NCBI RefSeq assembly: GCF_039831995.1
Contig: NZ_JBDOIO010000001.1
Span: 124,001 to 188,000, forward strand
DNA length: 64,000 bases
DNA from: Paenibacillus pabuli
GTDB taxonomy: Bacteria > Bacillota > Bacilli > Paenibacillales > Paenibacillaceae
Reading direction: 5' to 3'
Under the pieces are notes generated by a model that was not told the DNA's origin, did not search any database, and saw only the letters and a program-made list of their open reading frames with translations. A program made the position numbers and the translations under genes. Positions 8,068 to 17,041 of this stretch are shown piece by piece; within the stretch, counting starts at the first letter, position 1; each line of letters starts with the position of its first letter.

Positions 8068-8838
8068 ATGTATTGGGTAATTGAACGTAATTTTTATAGT
8101 CAGCACAATCATACACTACTCACTGAGTCTCTCGAACGCTTAGGTATTCCTTATGAAGTAGTCAATACTGTCGATTGTGAAATTTCAACTGTAAATAACA
8201 TCGAAAATTTACGAGATAATGGAATCATTGTATGTGGAGGAACTAAGTTATCCGCTTACGCACTACATAATCGATTAGTACCTGGAAGTTTTATCAACCA
8301 TAACTTTGATTATGATAGATGGTCTCAGGCTTATGGTGAGTTCCTTCTAAACTATGGTGCTCTGGTTGGAAAACTCCGTGAAATTCAGCCCTATTATAGT
8401 CAATTCTTCATTCGACCTAGTGAAGACACTAAAGCTTTCAATGGCCAAGTAATGAATTTGGACTATTTCAACGAATGGCGTTATAACTTTCTGGGTACTG
8501 ACTATGGCTTTAACTTCGCTAATGACAATGTTGTAATTGCAGAATGTAAAGAGATTTACGCTGAATATCGATTTTTCGTGGTCGATGGTGAAATTATATC
8601 CTACTCGCAATATAAGTCAGGCGGTACAGTTTATGCTAGTGATAACGTCGAATATGATTGTATCAGTTTTGCAAAAGATATGATTGATATGTGGGAACCT
8701 TCACGGGCATTTGTAATTGATATTGCATTGACAGCAAACGGTTATTCCGTTATTGAGATTAACAATATTAATTCATCAGGATTTTACGCGGCTAATGTAC
8801 CAAAAATTATAGACGCATTGGATAATATGAAATTTTAA
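8068..8838 (+). CDS. ATP-grasp domain protein (DUF4343-like)
   Basis: 256 residues; ATG 8068 chosen over TTG 8053. The C-terminal half carries the ATP-grasp pattern: ECKEIYAEYRFFVVDGEII, then FVIDIALT and VIEINNINSSGFY, which supply the metal-binding D, E and N residues. The overall arrangement resembles the DUF4343 group of ATP-grasp proteins. The substrate is unknown. It is read from a host-type promoter, so probably early, and precedes the tRNA genes. Confidence 0.68.
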   Translation: MYWVIERNFYSQHNHTLLTESLERLGIPYEVVNTVDCEISTVNNIENLRDNGIIVCGGTKLSAYALHNRLVPGSFINHNFDYDRWSQAYGEFLLNYGALVGKLREIQPYYSQFFIRPSEDTKAFNGQVMNLDYFNEWRYNFLGTDYGFNFANDNVVIAECKEIYAEYRFFVVDGEIISYSQYKSGGTVYASDNVEYDCISFAKDMIDMWEPSRAFVIDIALTANGYSVIEINNINSSGFYAANVPKIIDALDNMKF

Positions 8839-8911
8839 ATAATATTGAAGGCGGTGAGATACATGCAACGACAGAGTGACGAAATCCGACAGCGTATTAA
8901 CTTAATAACAT

Positions 8912-8987
8912 TGCCCCTTAGCTTAATGGTAGAGCTCCTGACTTTGAATCAGGGTACGCATCGGTTCGACTCCGGTAGGGGCTGCCA
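8912..8987 (+). tRNA. tRNA with anticodon UUG (Gln)
   Basis: Full cloverleaf: acceptor TGCCCCT / AGGGGCT with a U1-U72 mismatch, D-stem GCTT/GAGC, anticodon stem CCTGA/TCAGG with loop CTTTGAA (anticodon UUG), T-arm loop TTCGACT, G73 and encoded CCA. The unpaired first position and G73 suit glutamine identity. Confidence 0.88.
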
Positions 8988-8990
8988 TCT

Positions 8991-9079
8991 CGGAGGTTTG
9001 CCTAGTGGTCGAAGGCTCCAGACTTTGAATCTGGCGGAACATGTTTCCCACATCGGTTCGAATCCGATACCTCCCGCCA
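8991..9079 (+). tRNA. Class II tRNA with anticodon UUG (Gln or Ser identity uncertain)
   Basis: Acceptor CGGAGGT / ACCTCCC with C1-C72 unpaired, D-arm with GCC...GGC and a serine-like AGTGGTCGAA loop, anticodon stem CCAGA/TCTGG with loop CTTTGAA (UUG), a long variable arm (GGAA/TTCC), T-arm loop TTCGAAT, G73 and encoded CCA. The body looks like tRNA-Ser but the anticodon reads the Gln codon CAA. SerRS recognises the variable arm and not the anticodon, so the amino acid inserted is uncertain. Confidence 0.85.
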
Positions 9080-9080
9080 T

Positions 9081-9151
9081 AGCCTGTTAGCCAAGCGGTA
9101 AGGCACGACACTTTGAATGTCGCACCGTAGGTTCAATTCCTGCACAGGCTG
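9081..9151 (+). tRNA. tRNA-Gln (UUG)
   Basis: Acceptor AGCCTGT / ACAGGCT is perfectly paired, D-arm GCC...GGC, anticodon stem CGACA/TGTCG with loop CTTTGAA, G73, no encoded CCA. It resembles ordinary Bacillus tRNA-Gln closely. Confidence 0.9.
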
Positions 9152-9158
9152 TTAATAT

Positions 9159-9235
9159 AGGAGAGTAAAGATACGGGATAATCGCTCGGTCTCCAAAACC
9201 GTAGTAAGTGGGTTCGAATCCCGCCTCTCCTGCCA
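9159..9235 (+). tRNA. tRNA-Trp (CCA anticodon)
   Basis: Acceptor AGGAGAG / CTCTCCT, anticodon loop CTCCAAA (anticodon CCA), T-arm loop TTCGAAT, G73 and encoded CCA. The D-arm is small (GAT/ATC) but the rest is canonical. Confidence 0.88.
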
Positions 9236-9266
9236 ACAACTAAAATTACATAATTTTATATACATA

Positions 9267-9308
9267 AATAACCTGTTTATCTGATAAGTATCGGAGAGCA
9301 GGTTATTT
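9267..9308 (+). terminator. Intrinsic terminator after the tRNA genes
   Basis: AATAACCTG / CAGGTTATT hairpin followed by TTTATT. Confidence 0.8.
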
Positions 9309-9375
9309 TATTACAATGAATCTTCAATCTCATTAATATAAAGATAATCATTATAAAGTATACGGGGTATTCTAT

Positions 9376-10341
9376 ATGGCTAAAAATAACTATGAAAATT
9401 ATGGAACAATTGAAGAAATATATGTAGCTGTTTTGCGGGGAGAACTGGGTAGGTTGCCACGAGGTACACTTAAAGAGGATGATTCTATGCGGAGAATTTT
9501 AATTCATTTCTTCGAGAATATTATGCAATGGTCACGTGACGAAATCGCAGCTAACCTTGACGGTGAACTACTGAAAAAATACAAACTGTTAGGAATTTAC
9601 TCACATTTCAATGGTGGTACCTATGATCTTTTAAATTTTACTTACCCTGGAGAGTACATGCCGTGGGAATTGAAAAAAGTACCGCAGAATTATTGGAATG
9701 AGGAAACATATGCTATCGCTACACGTTGGTTGTTTGAGGAAAAATTGAAATGGAGTCACGAGGACGTTTGTAATAACCTCTCTTACGATACATTCCGGTA
9801 TAACGGCTTATACGGTATGGTGCAAAGTTCATCTAATGATTCATATAATCTTTATGATATTTTAGAGTTCGCATACCCTGGTCAGTATCATCCTTGGAAT
9901 TTACCTGCAGGTTTCCGTGGAATTTGGGACAAGCAAGGCAATCTTCTCGGAGCAGTGCGTGACTTAATCGGTAATAAACTTAGATGGTCGGTTCAAGATG
10001 TATATGATAATTTTAATGCTTTCACTTTGGCAAACTTAGCTAAATTCTCCAACACCAGTAGCGCGAATAGTGGGCTTCAGCTATTGTTTGAAGCTTATCC
10101 TCGTACATTTTATCCTTGGAAATTTAAAACCATTTACAATGGATTTTGGAGGTCTGGTGACAATATTACTTGGTATGTATATCATAACGTAGTCGATAAT
10201 GGTATCGGCTATAATGATTTTGTCGATCGTTTGTCAAGTGATATTAGGCTATATACAGCTTCACGGAGATATTTCAACGATGAAGAGATAATTTACTATA
10301 TCGCACGTGCTTACGACGTTAACTACTTCCCTCCTTATTAA
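9376..10341 (+). CDS. Repeat protein resembling DUF4046 proteins
   Basis: 321 residues with about three copies of a ~75-residue unit: (A.RWL.EEKLKWS..DV..NL...TF...G...) followed by L..AYPG.Y.PW.L and a spacer (VP..YW.....). This pattern resembles the Bacillus DUF4046 repeat family, of unknown function. A second protein with this repeat, at 30722, adds helix-turn-helix segments, so the repeats may be DNA-binding modules (inference). ATG 9376 follows ACGGGGTATTC. Confidence 0.65.
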   Translation: MAKNNYENYGTIEEIYVAVLRGELGRLPRGTLKEDDSMRRILIHFFENIMQWSRDEIAANLDGELLKKYKLLGIYSHFNGGTYDLLNFTYPGEYMPWELKKVPQNYWNEETYAIATRWLFEEKLKWSHEDVCNNLSYDTFRYNGLYGMVQSSSNDSYNLYDILEFAYPGQYHPWNLPAGFRGIWDKQGNLLGAVRDLIGNKLRWSVQDVYDNFNAFTLANLAKFSNTSSANSGLQLLFEAYPRTFYPWKFKTIYNGFWRSGDNITWYVYHNVVDNGIGYNDFVDRLSSDIRLYTASRRYFNDEEIIYYIARAYDVNYFPPY

Positions 10342-10356
10342 CTAAACTATAATTTA

Positions 10357-10378
10357 TCCTTTTAAATAAGTTGTGATG
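10357..10378 (+). promoter_or_regulatory. Recurring phage promoter-like motif
   Basis: TCCTTTTAAATAAG then TTGTGATG, 58 bases before ATG 10436. Confidence 0.6.
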
Positions 10379-10435
10379 AAGTAATAGTGTTGTGTAATAA
10401 AATTAACTGTATATTAATTCCTAAGGAGGTACAAA

Positions 10436-11215
10436 ATGTCCGTATTAAATATCAGTGAATTACCTTATGAAAAGGATGCTAAATTCAAATTACCTTTTGA
10501 TACTCAGTGGGAAATCCTCAGAGTTTACCTTGAAAGTAAAAATATCGATCTTTCGGATATCAGTTCGATTAGCACGCACCTCAGCGCATTGGTCACAATT
10601 ATTGACAGAGGTAAGCCAAGATTCACTTATACAGAAATCGAAGCAATTGACACTTTGTTGAGTATCGATACATATGGAAAAATGATCAGCGGTGATTATA
10701 ATATGTACCTGCACGAGTATTTAGAACTCACTGAAGATACTTCATGGCAAGCACCGGAGATTTACAACAATCATATATCTTTGTACTATAACGATAGATC
10801 AATCAACACTGCACTAAGAAAAATTTTGGATAGATATAAAGACTCATCTTTGTACGAATTCAATATCGATATTACATTCAGGGATTGGGTCGAACAACGG
10901 TTAGAAGTAATAGTTAAACGTTTGAGTCTTCTTTCAGAAGTACTCGATATGAATGATGAGGAACTCCAGGAGCGTTTTGGGTATAGTCATGAGGATAATG
11001 TACTGGTTAACCGTCTATTCTTGAACAATACCGAAGACTACTCTCTACAAAGAGTATTAAATCATGTAGCAAGTCAGCTAAAAACTAATGGTCAAAAACG
11101 AGCATACCTAGGATATATCGAAAATTTACTGTTATGCGAACAGGAAGGTATCGATATTAAGTTACATTGGTATAAATGTATTGATCGGATTCTTGAAGAA
11201 TTAAAAAGATATTAA
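10436..11215 (+). CDS. Hypothetical protein (259 residues)
   Basis: ATG 10436 follows AAGGAGGTAC. Acidic, helical, soluble. No recognised domain. Single-gene unit between the motif promoter and a terminator. Confidence 0.72.
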   Translation: MSVLNISELPYEKDAKFKLPFDTQWEILRVYLESKNIDLSDISSISTHLSALVTIIDRGKPRFTYTEIEAIDTLLSIDTYGKMISGDYNMYLHEYLELTEDTSWQAPEIYNNHISLYYNDRSINTALRKILDRYKDSSLYEFNIDITFRDWVEQRLEVIVKRLSLLSEVLDMNDEELQERFGYSHEDNVLVNRLFLNNTEDYSLQRVLNHVASQLKTNGQKRAYLGYIENLLLCEQEGIDIKLHWYKCIDRILEELKRY

Positions 11216-11227
11216 ACAACTTACAAG

Positions 11228-11256
11228 TACCCTGGCATTCGTGCTAGGGTATTTTC
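11228..11256 (+). terminator. Intrinsic terminator
   Basis: TACCCTGGC / GTGCTAGGGTA hairpin followed by TTTT. Confidence 0.8.
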
Positions 11257-11343
11257 CGTTGATAGAGTCAGATATTTATCGGATTCATTTAGTTATATGA
11301 ATAAAAGGGTTCTGGAATAATCGTATTATTAGGGGGATACATA

Positions 11344-12222
11344 ATGGGACGTGGAACTAAGACCGAATGGATATTTATAAACGTAGTAAATGATGTCGAG
11401 GAATCCTTAACTACACGTAAATTTAAAGATCTCACTGGAAAGGTTTATGGAGAATTAACCGTTATGTCACTTGACAGATATGATACAGAAAAGAGATTAG
11501 CCTACTGGAATTGCGAATGTACCTGTGGTAATCCTCGTATAGCAAGTGCCTATTCTCTAACTAAGAGTGACGTCGTTGATTGTGGAGATTATTTTAATCA
11601 TAAAAAATTTAAACCTATCGAAGTTAATGCCGGTATCCAAGGACTTAAATTAGGCAAGATGTCTTATATTCAGCCTCTTGTAAGAAATAATATCATTTAC
11701 TGGGAGTATAGATGCGACTGTGGAATGGACGGTTATATAAAACAGAATCGAATTGAGAAATCTTCAACTAGATCTTGTGGGTGCGATAACGGAAAGCCTG
11801 GTCACGGGCCAGGGATTGTTCCTCCTATTTTTGGAAAAAGATACGGATGCTTTACAGTAACAGATTTAGCAGATAATCCTGAGGGTAGTGCTAATATCCA
11901 CTTCGTAGTTGAATGTGACTGTGGACATAAGGATATTGTCGAACTTAAATATATAAATTTAGTCAAAGAGCATAATTGCGGGGCTAAATATAAATTTGAT
12001 CCAGAATTATCCGCATTTAATCCCTACGGGACTCCTAAACGAGATATCAAGGGATTACGTAGAGGTAAGATTGTAGCTGACGAATTCCTTGGTAAAACCT
12101 TCGGTGGATCAGGCATTTGGCGATGCAAATGTGATTGTGGCAACTACCATTACCTCACAGATACTACTGAAAATTTGGGCGCATACTCCTGCGGATGTTA
12201 CCGACCATATAGAGAAGGATAA
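11344..12222 (+). CDS. Multi-zinc-ribbon DNA-binding-like protein
   Basis: 292 residues with about four modules of the form G..yG.ltv......W.C.CdCGn....(S)CGC: C.C.CG near residues 58-62, 120-124, 193-197 and 262-266, each followed by a CGC-like pair. This module accompanies AP2/HNH homing endonucleases in phages and bacteria, where it reads DNA. No nuclease motif is seen, so this is a free-standing set of binding modules. A relative with an AT-hook lies at 53803. Its role may be regulation, or it may be a remnant of a homing element. Confidence 0.65.
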   Translation: MGRGTKTEWIFINVVNDVEESLTTRKFKDLTGKVYGELTVMSLDRYDTEKRLAYWNCECTCGNPRIASAYSLTKSDVVDCGDYFNHKKFKPIEVNAGIQGLKLGKMSYIQPLVRNNIIYWEYRCDCGMDGYIKQNRIEKSSTRSCGCDNGKPGHGPGIVPPIFGKRYGCFTVTDLADNPEGSANIHFVVECDCGHKDIVELKYINLVKEHNCGAKYKFDPELSAFNPYGTPKRDIKGLRRGKIVADEFLGKTFGGSGIWRCKCDCGNYHYLTDTTENLGAYSCGCYRPYREG

Positions 12223-12282
12223 TAAATAGGGATACCTTCATGTAACTTAGTTGCAACCTTAAGGTATCCCTATTTATTTTAT
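12221..12282 (+). terminator. Long terminator hairpin
   Basis: An 18-bp perfect stem, AATAAATAGGGATACCTT and its complement at 12261-12278, overlaps the stop codon and is followed by TTTTAT. The stem is long enough for possible RNase III cleavage. Confidence 0.85.
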
Positions 12283-12345
12283 ACTCTCTTTGAATTGACG
12301 TATACAGTATATAACAAGTAAATAAGGATACGGAGGGATGATTAA

Positions 12346-13338
12346 ATGACTTATACGTCCGTTGTCATCAAGGATGGAGCAGTTTTAACTGAAATGGATA
12401 TCATTTCACTAGGTGAAAAGACTGTCAATGAAATTTCTAAATTCAGTGATAATCTACTCAGTAAAACTCGTGAAGTTGATATCGTAGATTCAGCTTCAGT
12501 CGTTAAGAATGTAACCAAAGTATTATCGAGATTTAACAAAGTAGATTTTACCAAAGAAAAACACGGTATTTTCAACCCTTTTGGAATATTTACACCGATA
12601 AATAAGTTAATTGCCAAGTACCAATCTATCGGTAGTGAAATTGAGAAGCTCTCAGACTCTGTAAATTTGCATGAGAAGCAGATTAAGGAATCTGTAGAAA
12701 TAATTAATCAGTTCATGGCAGTTAACAGTGCGCATGCAGATGAACTCGTATTACTTATTGAGAAGATTAATAAGGAAATTAAATCTTTATCTCTGATCGA
12801 AAGTACTGAGAAAACAAAAATGTTGGAAACTTTGCTTGAACAGCGTAAATTCGATTTACAATCATCATTAGAACTTACATACCAAGCTGAAGCGCAGCTG
12901 CTCATTATGCAAAAGAGCAACTTTAATTTACTACGGAAATTTAACAGTATCTTTGTTGTAACTCTTCCTGTATTTAAGCGGAGTATGGTTCAGGCTATTG
13001 AGTTGAAGAAGCAGAAATCAGCAGCTGAAGCTATCGAAGCGCTTGACAATGCTTCTAACACGCTCGTACTGAACAACGTCAAGAATACTGTAGAGCAATC
13101 GAATAAGATCGCTGAAATGAGTGGAAAATTTTCGGTAACTCCTGAGACAATTATTGAAAGTTGGGAGTACCTGTCCGCTGGTATCGAAGAATATAAGCGG
13201 ATTGAGGAAGAGAACGCAAATCAACGCAGCTTAGGATTACAGAAATTTGAGGAATTTAAGACTAAATTTGGAGGTGAGACGTTAGTTGAGTACCTCGATA
13301 AGCCAAATACAGACGGAGTTCCTGCTGTTCGAGGTTGA
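12346..13338 (+). CDS. telA: TelA-family protein
   Basis: 330 residues from ATG 12346. It matches the TelA/KlaA 'toxic anion resistance' family: long helices throughout, FNPFG...PINKLIAKYQS near residue 70-90, and the C-terminal signature ESWEYLSAGIEEYKRIEEEN. TelA proteins are linked to tellurite resistance and to membrane-stress or antibiotic tolerance in Gram-positive bacteria; the biochemistry is not settled. The stop overlaps the start of a membrane protein, suggesting a TelA plus membrane anchor complex (inference). Confidence 0.75.
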   Translation: MTYTSVVIKDGAVLTEMDIISLGEKTVNEISKFSDNLLSKTREVDIVDSASVVKNVTKVLSRFNKVDFTKEKHGIFNPFGIFTPINKLIAKYQSIGSEIEKLSDSVNLHEKQIKESVEIINQFMAVNSAHADELVLLIEKINKEIKSLSLIESTEKTKMLETLLEQRKFDLQSSLELTYQAEAQLLIMQKSNFNLLRKFNSIFVVTLPVFKRSMVQAIELKKQKSAAEAIEALDNASNTLVLNNVKNTVEQSNKIAEMSGKFSVTPETIIESWEYLSAGIEEYKRIEEENANQRSLGLQKFEEFKTKFGGETLVEYLDKPNTDGVPAVRG

Positions 13339-14455
13339 CTATAAGCGTAATCAAAGTATTTTTGTCAATCTTAAAAAATTGGCAAAGGATGTATCAATAT
13401 CCAAACTTGAGCGTGTCAACTCTCAGACCTACGAAATCGCTGAAACTTTATTGAGCATCTCGCAAGAGTATTTACAAATTCAACTTAAACTTAATAATAC
13501 CGACGCTGATAGTAAACTCTCTGAACTGATTAAATCCGATATGTTAAAAAGCATTGAATCAAATAATCGGATATTAGCGCAGGTTGAGGTAAAACTTAAG
13601 GAATTACTTGATCTTATTGTCGGAAGAGATACTTTATTTAAGGGGAAACGTGTTAGTATTTCAGACTTCGCATCTGAGGATACTAGCGGACCCTTCTTTG
13701 TATCAAAGTACGAAAAAGTACTTGAAAAGCGATTATTTAATCCAAAAGCACTCAGTGCATACGTAGTACCTTTCCTCATATCGATAACAATATTTACACT
13801 CGCTATCAGTGGAAGTATAAATAGTTTCGCTCAGTGGCTATTCTCTTCAGTTGGAGGTAGTATATCAGGCAGTTCAACTGAGACTACTGAGAGTATATCG
13901 GATGTATTCTCCTCACCTTCACTGGGACCATCTTTTGAAGTATTACATTCCATGTTCAGTACTATGGTAACTATAGCTTCAACTATTATAGTAATGATAT
14001 CATTTATGATGGTCATGGGTATTGTATTCAAATCTATCTTATCTATCATCTACGTTGCATTACCTAAAAATGTGGCTATACCGATACTCACAAGAATCAT
14101 CAATCTTGATAGTTTAGAGTTAGACTCCGGTGAGAGGTATGTCGTAGTTGAAAAGTTTAACTTGTATCGTGCCAAGGAAATCCTCGTAAAATTGAGACAG
14201 TCTTCTGCGTACAGAGATTCAGAAGTAGTCAACGTTTTACACAGCAACCTCAAAGATAAATCTGTTGATTCTGTACTCTCGCTTGAGGACAACTATTCAA
14301 TACTATTAACTGAGGAACTGTATAAAATTATTAATTCGCAGAAATACGGTAGCGATATTGTAATAAGTTCTCTTTCCAGAGGTACAGATTCACGATTTAG
14401 GGATAAGACACATCTTAATATTCAACTATTGAAGATGCGACTTGGACTAAATTAA
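13286..14455 (+). CDS. Membrane protein coupled to TelA
   Basis: 389 residues from TTG 13286, with GGAGGTGA at 13270-13277. It overlaps TelA by 53 bases. Residues ~1-150 are helical and coiled-coil-like, two membrane segments lie near 155-180 and 226-260, separated by a Ser/Thr-rich extracytoplasmic loop, and a ~120-residue cytoplasmic domain follows. Not recognised by family. Tight coupling suggests it works with TelA at the membrane. Confidence 0.72.
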   Translation: MSTSISQIQTEFLLFEVDYKRNQSIFVNLKKLAKDVSISKLERVNSQTYEIAETLLSISQEYLQIQLKLNNTDADSKLSELIKSDMLKSIESNNRILAQVEVKLKELLDLIVGRDTLFKGKRVSISDFASEDTSGPFFVSKYEKVLEKRLFNPKALSAYVVPFLISITIFTLAISGSINSFAQWLFSSVGGSISGSSTETTESISDVFSSPSLGPSFEVLHSMFSTMVTIASTIIVMISFMMVMGIVFKSILSIIYVALPKNVAIPILTRIINLDSLELDSGERYVVVEKFNLYRAKEILVKLRQSSAYRDSEVVNVLHSNLKDKSVDSVLSLEDNYSILLTEELYKIINSQKYGSDIVISSLSRGTDSRFRDKTHLNIQLLKMRLGLN

Positions 14456-14462
14456 AATATTA

Positions 14463-14490
14463 CCCTCGACATTGAGTCGGGGGTTTAGTC
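14463..14490 (+). terminator. Intrinsic terminator
   Basis: CCCTCGAC / GTCGGGGG hairpin followed by TTT. Confidence 0.75.
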
Positions 14491-14517
14491 ATGTAATTTA
14501 ACACTATCCTTAATTAG

Positions 14518-14540
14518 TCCTTTTAAGTATATTATTAGGA
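14518..14540 (+). promoter_or_regulatory. Recurring phage promoter-like motif (divergent end)
   Basis: TCCTTTTAAGTATATTATTAGG, 60 bases before the sigma factor gene. If the sigma factor reads this motif, its own gene would be autoregulated. Confidence 0.5.
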
Positions 14541-14599
14541 TATATAAGGTAGATAATTAAATAACATCATAAGAAATCACTTAACTAAGGAGAGATACA

Positions 14600-15112
14600 A
14601 TGCCAAACTCTGCGGAACCTGACTTTGACACAATTATTCGTGATATTAAACCCTATGTAACTAAAAATGTACGATACATTGTCAAGAATTATCATGATAT
14701 TGAGGACGTTGTGCAGGAAGTGCTTATTAAGATTGTTAGATTCTATCATAAGTATGATCCGAATGTATGTAAGTTCGAATACTGGGTCAGCAAAATTACT
14801 AAGAATCAGTGTATCGATTACCTTCGACGTATTAAACGCGCTGATGACATCGATAATTGGCAGGACACCCTTTACAATAGTGAGAATATTCAGGAAACGG
14901 TGGAAAATGCCGAAATAGCTAAAGAGATACATAAGAATCTGGATAAGATTCCTGAAAAATATAAACAACCTTTCTTATTACGTCATGTTAATTGTATGAC
15001 ACACCAAGAAATTTCTGACACGCTATCTATTCCTATAAATAATGTAAAAACTCATATTCATAGAGCAAAGAAGGCCGTGCAAAAGCGTATGGATCGGTAT
15101 CATATTGCCTAA
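14600..15112 (+). CDS. Sigma-70 family RNA polymerase sigma factor (ECF type)
   Basis: 170 residues from ATG 14600 with AAGGAGAG upstream. Region 2 is visible (DIEDVVQEVLIKIVRF, then EYWVSKITKNQCIDYLRR), and region 4 lies near the C-terminus (LRHVNCMTHQEISDTL followed by NNVKTHIHRAKKAV). The length fits extracytoplasmic-function type factors. It would redirect host RNA polymerase to phage promoters; the recurring intergenic motif is a candidate target, though nothing here proves it. Confidence 0.85.
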   Translation: MPNSAEPDFDTIIRDIKPYVTKNVRYIVKNYHDIEDVVQEVLIKIVRFYHKYDPNVCKFEYWVSKITKNQCIDYLRRIKRADDIDNWQDTLYNSENIQETVENAEIAKEIHKNLDKIPEKYKQPFLLRHVNCMTHQEISDTLSIPINNVKTHIHRAKKAVQKRMDRYHIA

Positions 15113-15130
15113 TTCAGTGACTATTATTGA

Positions 15131-15156
15131 TCCATAAAAATAAATACTAGTATTGG
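15131..15156 (+). promoter_or_regulatory. Weak copy of the recurring motif
   Basis: TCCATAAAAATAAATAC followed by TAGTATTGG, just before the ribosome binding site of the 15173 gene. It resembles the 59756 copy. Confidence 0.35.
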
Positions 15157-15172
15157 AAAGGAGGTGAATCAT

Positions 15173-15409
15173 ATGGATACTGTTTTCGATGAACCATTTT
15201 TGAGTTTAACTATTTCTAAGGGTGACGAAACTTACGAACTTAGCGAGGAAATCATCAAAAGTATTATCTTTTCTCCTGAGACGTCTGAAGTTACGTCTGT
15301 ACACCATAACGGCGAGACTGTGCATATCAAGAATATTGATGTTGTCGTATATAACATGATTGTGTACTGGTCAGGTTCGACTGAAATTGATACGGTTTAT
15401 GCAACATAA
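15173..15409 (+). CDS. Hypothetical small protein
   Basis: 78 residues from ATG 15173 after AAAGGAGGTGAA. Beta-rich, acidic, not recognised. Confidence 0.65.
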   Translation: MDTVFDEPFLSLTISKGDETYELSEEIIKSIIFSPETSEVTSVHHNGETVHIKNIDVVVYNMIVYWSGSTEIDTVYAT

Positions 15410-15435
15410 ATTTACTGTGTACTGGAGGAAGGACT

Positions 15436-15630
15436 GTGACAAAGAGTAAGAATATACTTGACGATTTCGGTACAGGTGGTCACATCTGGAGAAAAACTCA
15501 TAGTGAATATACTATTGGTAAGGGACAACTTTTACATCACATTGTTAAGTGTGTAAATTGTGGGGCTATGGGTACTTGGAAGGGTGCGCATGAATCTGTA
15601 AAAAGTCAAGTTGCCGAATGTAAAAAATAA
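15436..15630 (+). CDS. Small protein with a CxxC pair
   Basis: 64 residues from GTG 15436 after TGGAGGAAGG. HIWRKTH, VKCVNCG and AECKK suggest a small zinc-ribbon-like fold. No function recognised. Confidence 0.62.
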   Translation: MTKSKNILDDFGTGGHIWRKTHSEYTIGKGQLLHHIVKCVNCGAMGTWKGAHESVKSQVAECKK

Positions 15631-15664
15631 CTTGAACTGAGAAAATATTCGGTTCAAACTTTAT

Positions 15665-15718
15665 GGGGATAACGGAAAGGTAATTAAATTACTGGGGGTT
15701 CAACTCCCCCTACCCTCA
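15665..15718 (+). ncRNA. Second tRNA-like minihelix
   Basis: T-arm GGGGG / loop TTCAACT / CCCCC (15694-15710) is enclosed by GGGGATA / TACCCTC (acceptor-like, one mismatch and one wobble), with one small hairpin GTAAT/ATTAC replacing both D- and anticodon arms. At ~53 bases it is too short for a normal tRNA. It resembles the element at 4686 and lies between genes. Confidence 0.5.
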
Positions 15719-15728
15719 GCTGCAACTA

Positions 15729-15765
15729 ATGCCTCGCGGTTAATAATCGCGGGGTATTGTATTAT
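15729..15765 (+). terminator. Terminator-like hairpin
   Basis: ATGCCTCGCG / CGCGGGGTAT (two wobble pairs) followed by TGTATTAT. The T tract is weak. Confidence 0.6.
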
Positions 15766-15825
15766 CGTTAAGATGCCAATTTTACTTATAGTAAGAATAA
15801 TTAATAAATACAGGAAGGGTGTCAA

Positions 15826-16140
15826 TTGTTGAAGATTAACGTAACTCACAGATTGGATAGCATTGATTTAAACGCTACACGTTATGACAGGGTTGGCGAA
15901 TATATCTACATAGGCACTGAATTATGCCACGTAGTTTATTATATTGATGTGCAAGGTAATTATGATGCACTCGAAGTCAGTTACCGCAAAGGTGCCGAAT
16001 ACCAACATTCAATCTACAAGTTAGATTTCTTCGAATCTCACGTAATACCTGATTATCTCTCTGATATTTTTATCAAACTTCGCTACGCTTATTGGAACAG
16101 ATATTCCAACTTGGTAGATGAATCGCAGATCGTTCAGTAA
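15826..16140 (+). CDS. Hypothetical protein
   Basis: 104 residues from TTG 15826 (or 15829) after AGGAAGGGTG. Tyr-rich and soluble, not recognised. Confidence 0.62.
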   Translation: MLKINVTHRLDSIDLNATRYDRVGEYIYIGTELCHVVYYIDVQGNYDALEVSYRKGAEYQHSIYKLDFFESHVIPDYLSDIFIKLRYAYWNRYSNLVDESQIVQ

Positions 16141-16176
16141 TATATCACTGAAATTAAGGTATAAAGGTGGAATATT

Positions 16177-16500
16177 ATGTCATTTCAGACCGTGGCACAG
16201 GTAGGTAAATCTCTTTCAGAGTACCAACTTGCGATATTAATCCGAATGTCACAATCCCTTTATGCTGTCACTAATGAAGGGGCGAATTTTTCAGCTTGGT
16301 ATGAGTATTCCAATCACGTTAGACTGGCTATTCCTTTGAGACGGGACTCGCTTAACATTCTGTATAGTAAAGGGTTAATCACCTCATACGAAGCACGGAT
16401 TCCGACGAGAAATTACTACTATATCATTTCGGAACGTGGACTAAAAGTTTTGGATACGCTCAAGGATAGAGATACGTTGTTCAGAAAATATCAAATTTAA
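16177..16500 (+). CDS. Putative winged-helix protein
   Basis: 107 residues from ATG 16177. LSEYQLAILIRMSQ, PLRRDSLNILYSKGLI and a beta-hairpin-like YYYIISERGLKVLD give a helix-helix-recognition helix-wing layout of small winged-helix regulators. Possibly a transcription regulator; no close family recognised. Confidence 0.55.
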   Translation: MSFQTVAQVGKSLSEYQLAILIRMSQSLYAVTNEGANFSAWYEYSNHVRLAIPLRRDSLNILYSKGLITSYEARIPTRNYYYIISERGLKVLDTLKDRDTLFRKYQI

Positions 16501-16519
16501 ACGCAAATGAGGAATTTAC

Positions 16520-16756
16520 ATGGCATGGAAATACATTAAAATGGCAATCAACGGTTCATTATCCGCAGCATTTGCTGTATTTATGTGGAACACTAATTAT
16601 AAATTTTTACTCGGTGCTGGAATTCCTCAAGATTTCTCCTTTGTTGTATCATTCCCAGTTGCAATATCCTTCGCAATGGTAATTCTGATTATGCTAACGC
16701 TAGTATTACCTGGAACATCCACTGTGGATAGTACCCGACAATTGCAAGGAAACTAA
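16520..16756 (+). CDS. Small membrane protein, two segments
   Basis: 78 residues from ATG 16520. Hydrophobic stretches lie near 10-25 and 40-63. The ribosome binding site is weak (AATGAGGAATT). Not recognised. Confidence 0.62.
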   Translation: MAWKYIKMAINGSLSAAFAVFMWNTNYKFLLGAGIPQDFSFVVSFPVAISFAMVILIMLTLVLPGTSTVDSTRQLQGN

Positions 16757-16776
16757 ATTAGTAAGGGAGCGTATTT

Positions 16777-17031
16777 ATGTATACATTCAGTTATGCTGAA
16801 CTACAGTTCAATATTTTCGATAATAAAAAGGTGGAGTTGATTTATGACTCAACTAGCTCACTTAAAGGTGATCTGATAAAAACACCTGATGATATTATCG
16901 TGGCTCTTAATGCGTTGGGCGAACGTAGATGGGATATCGCCGATGTAACAGTACTCTCAACTGGTCATAGTCACGTGCGAAAATATTACACACTTAAAAA
17001 ATCAGTCAGTATTAGTTCACGGAACCCTTAG
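16777..17031 (+). CDS. Hypothetical protein (DUF4177-like)
   Basis: 84 residues from ATG 16777. The segment LNALGERRWDIADVTV...YYTLKK resembles the short 'LGe.GWelv' beta-rich proteins grouped with DUF4177. Function unknown. Confidence 0.58.
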   Translation: MYTFSYAELQFNIFDNKKVELIYDSTSSLKGDLIKTPDDIIVALNALGERRWDIADVTVLSTGHSHVRKYYTLKKSVSISSRNP

Positions 17032-17041
17032 GAGGATAAGT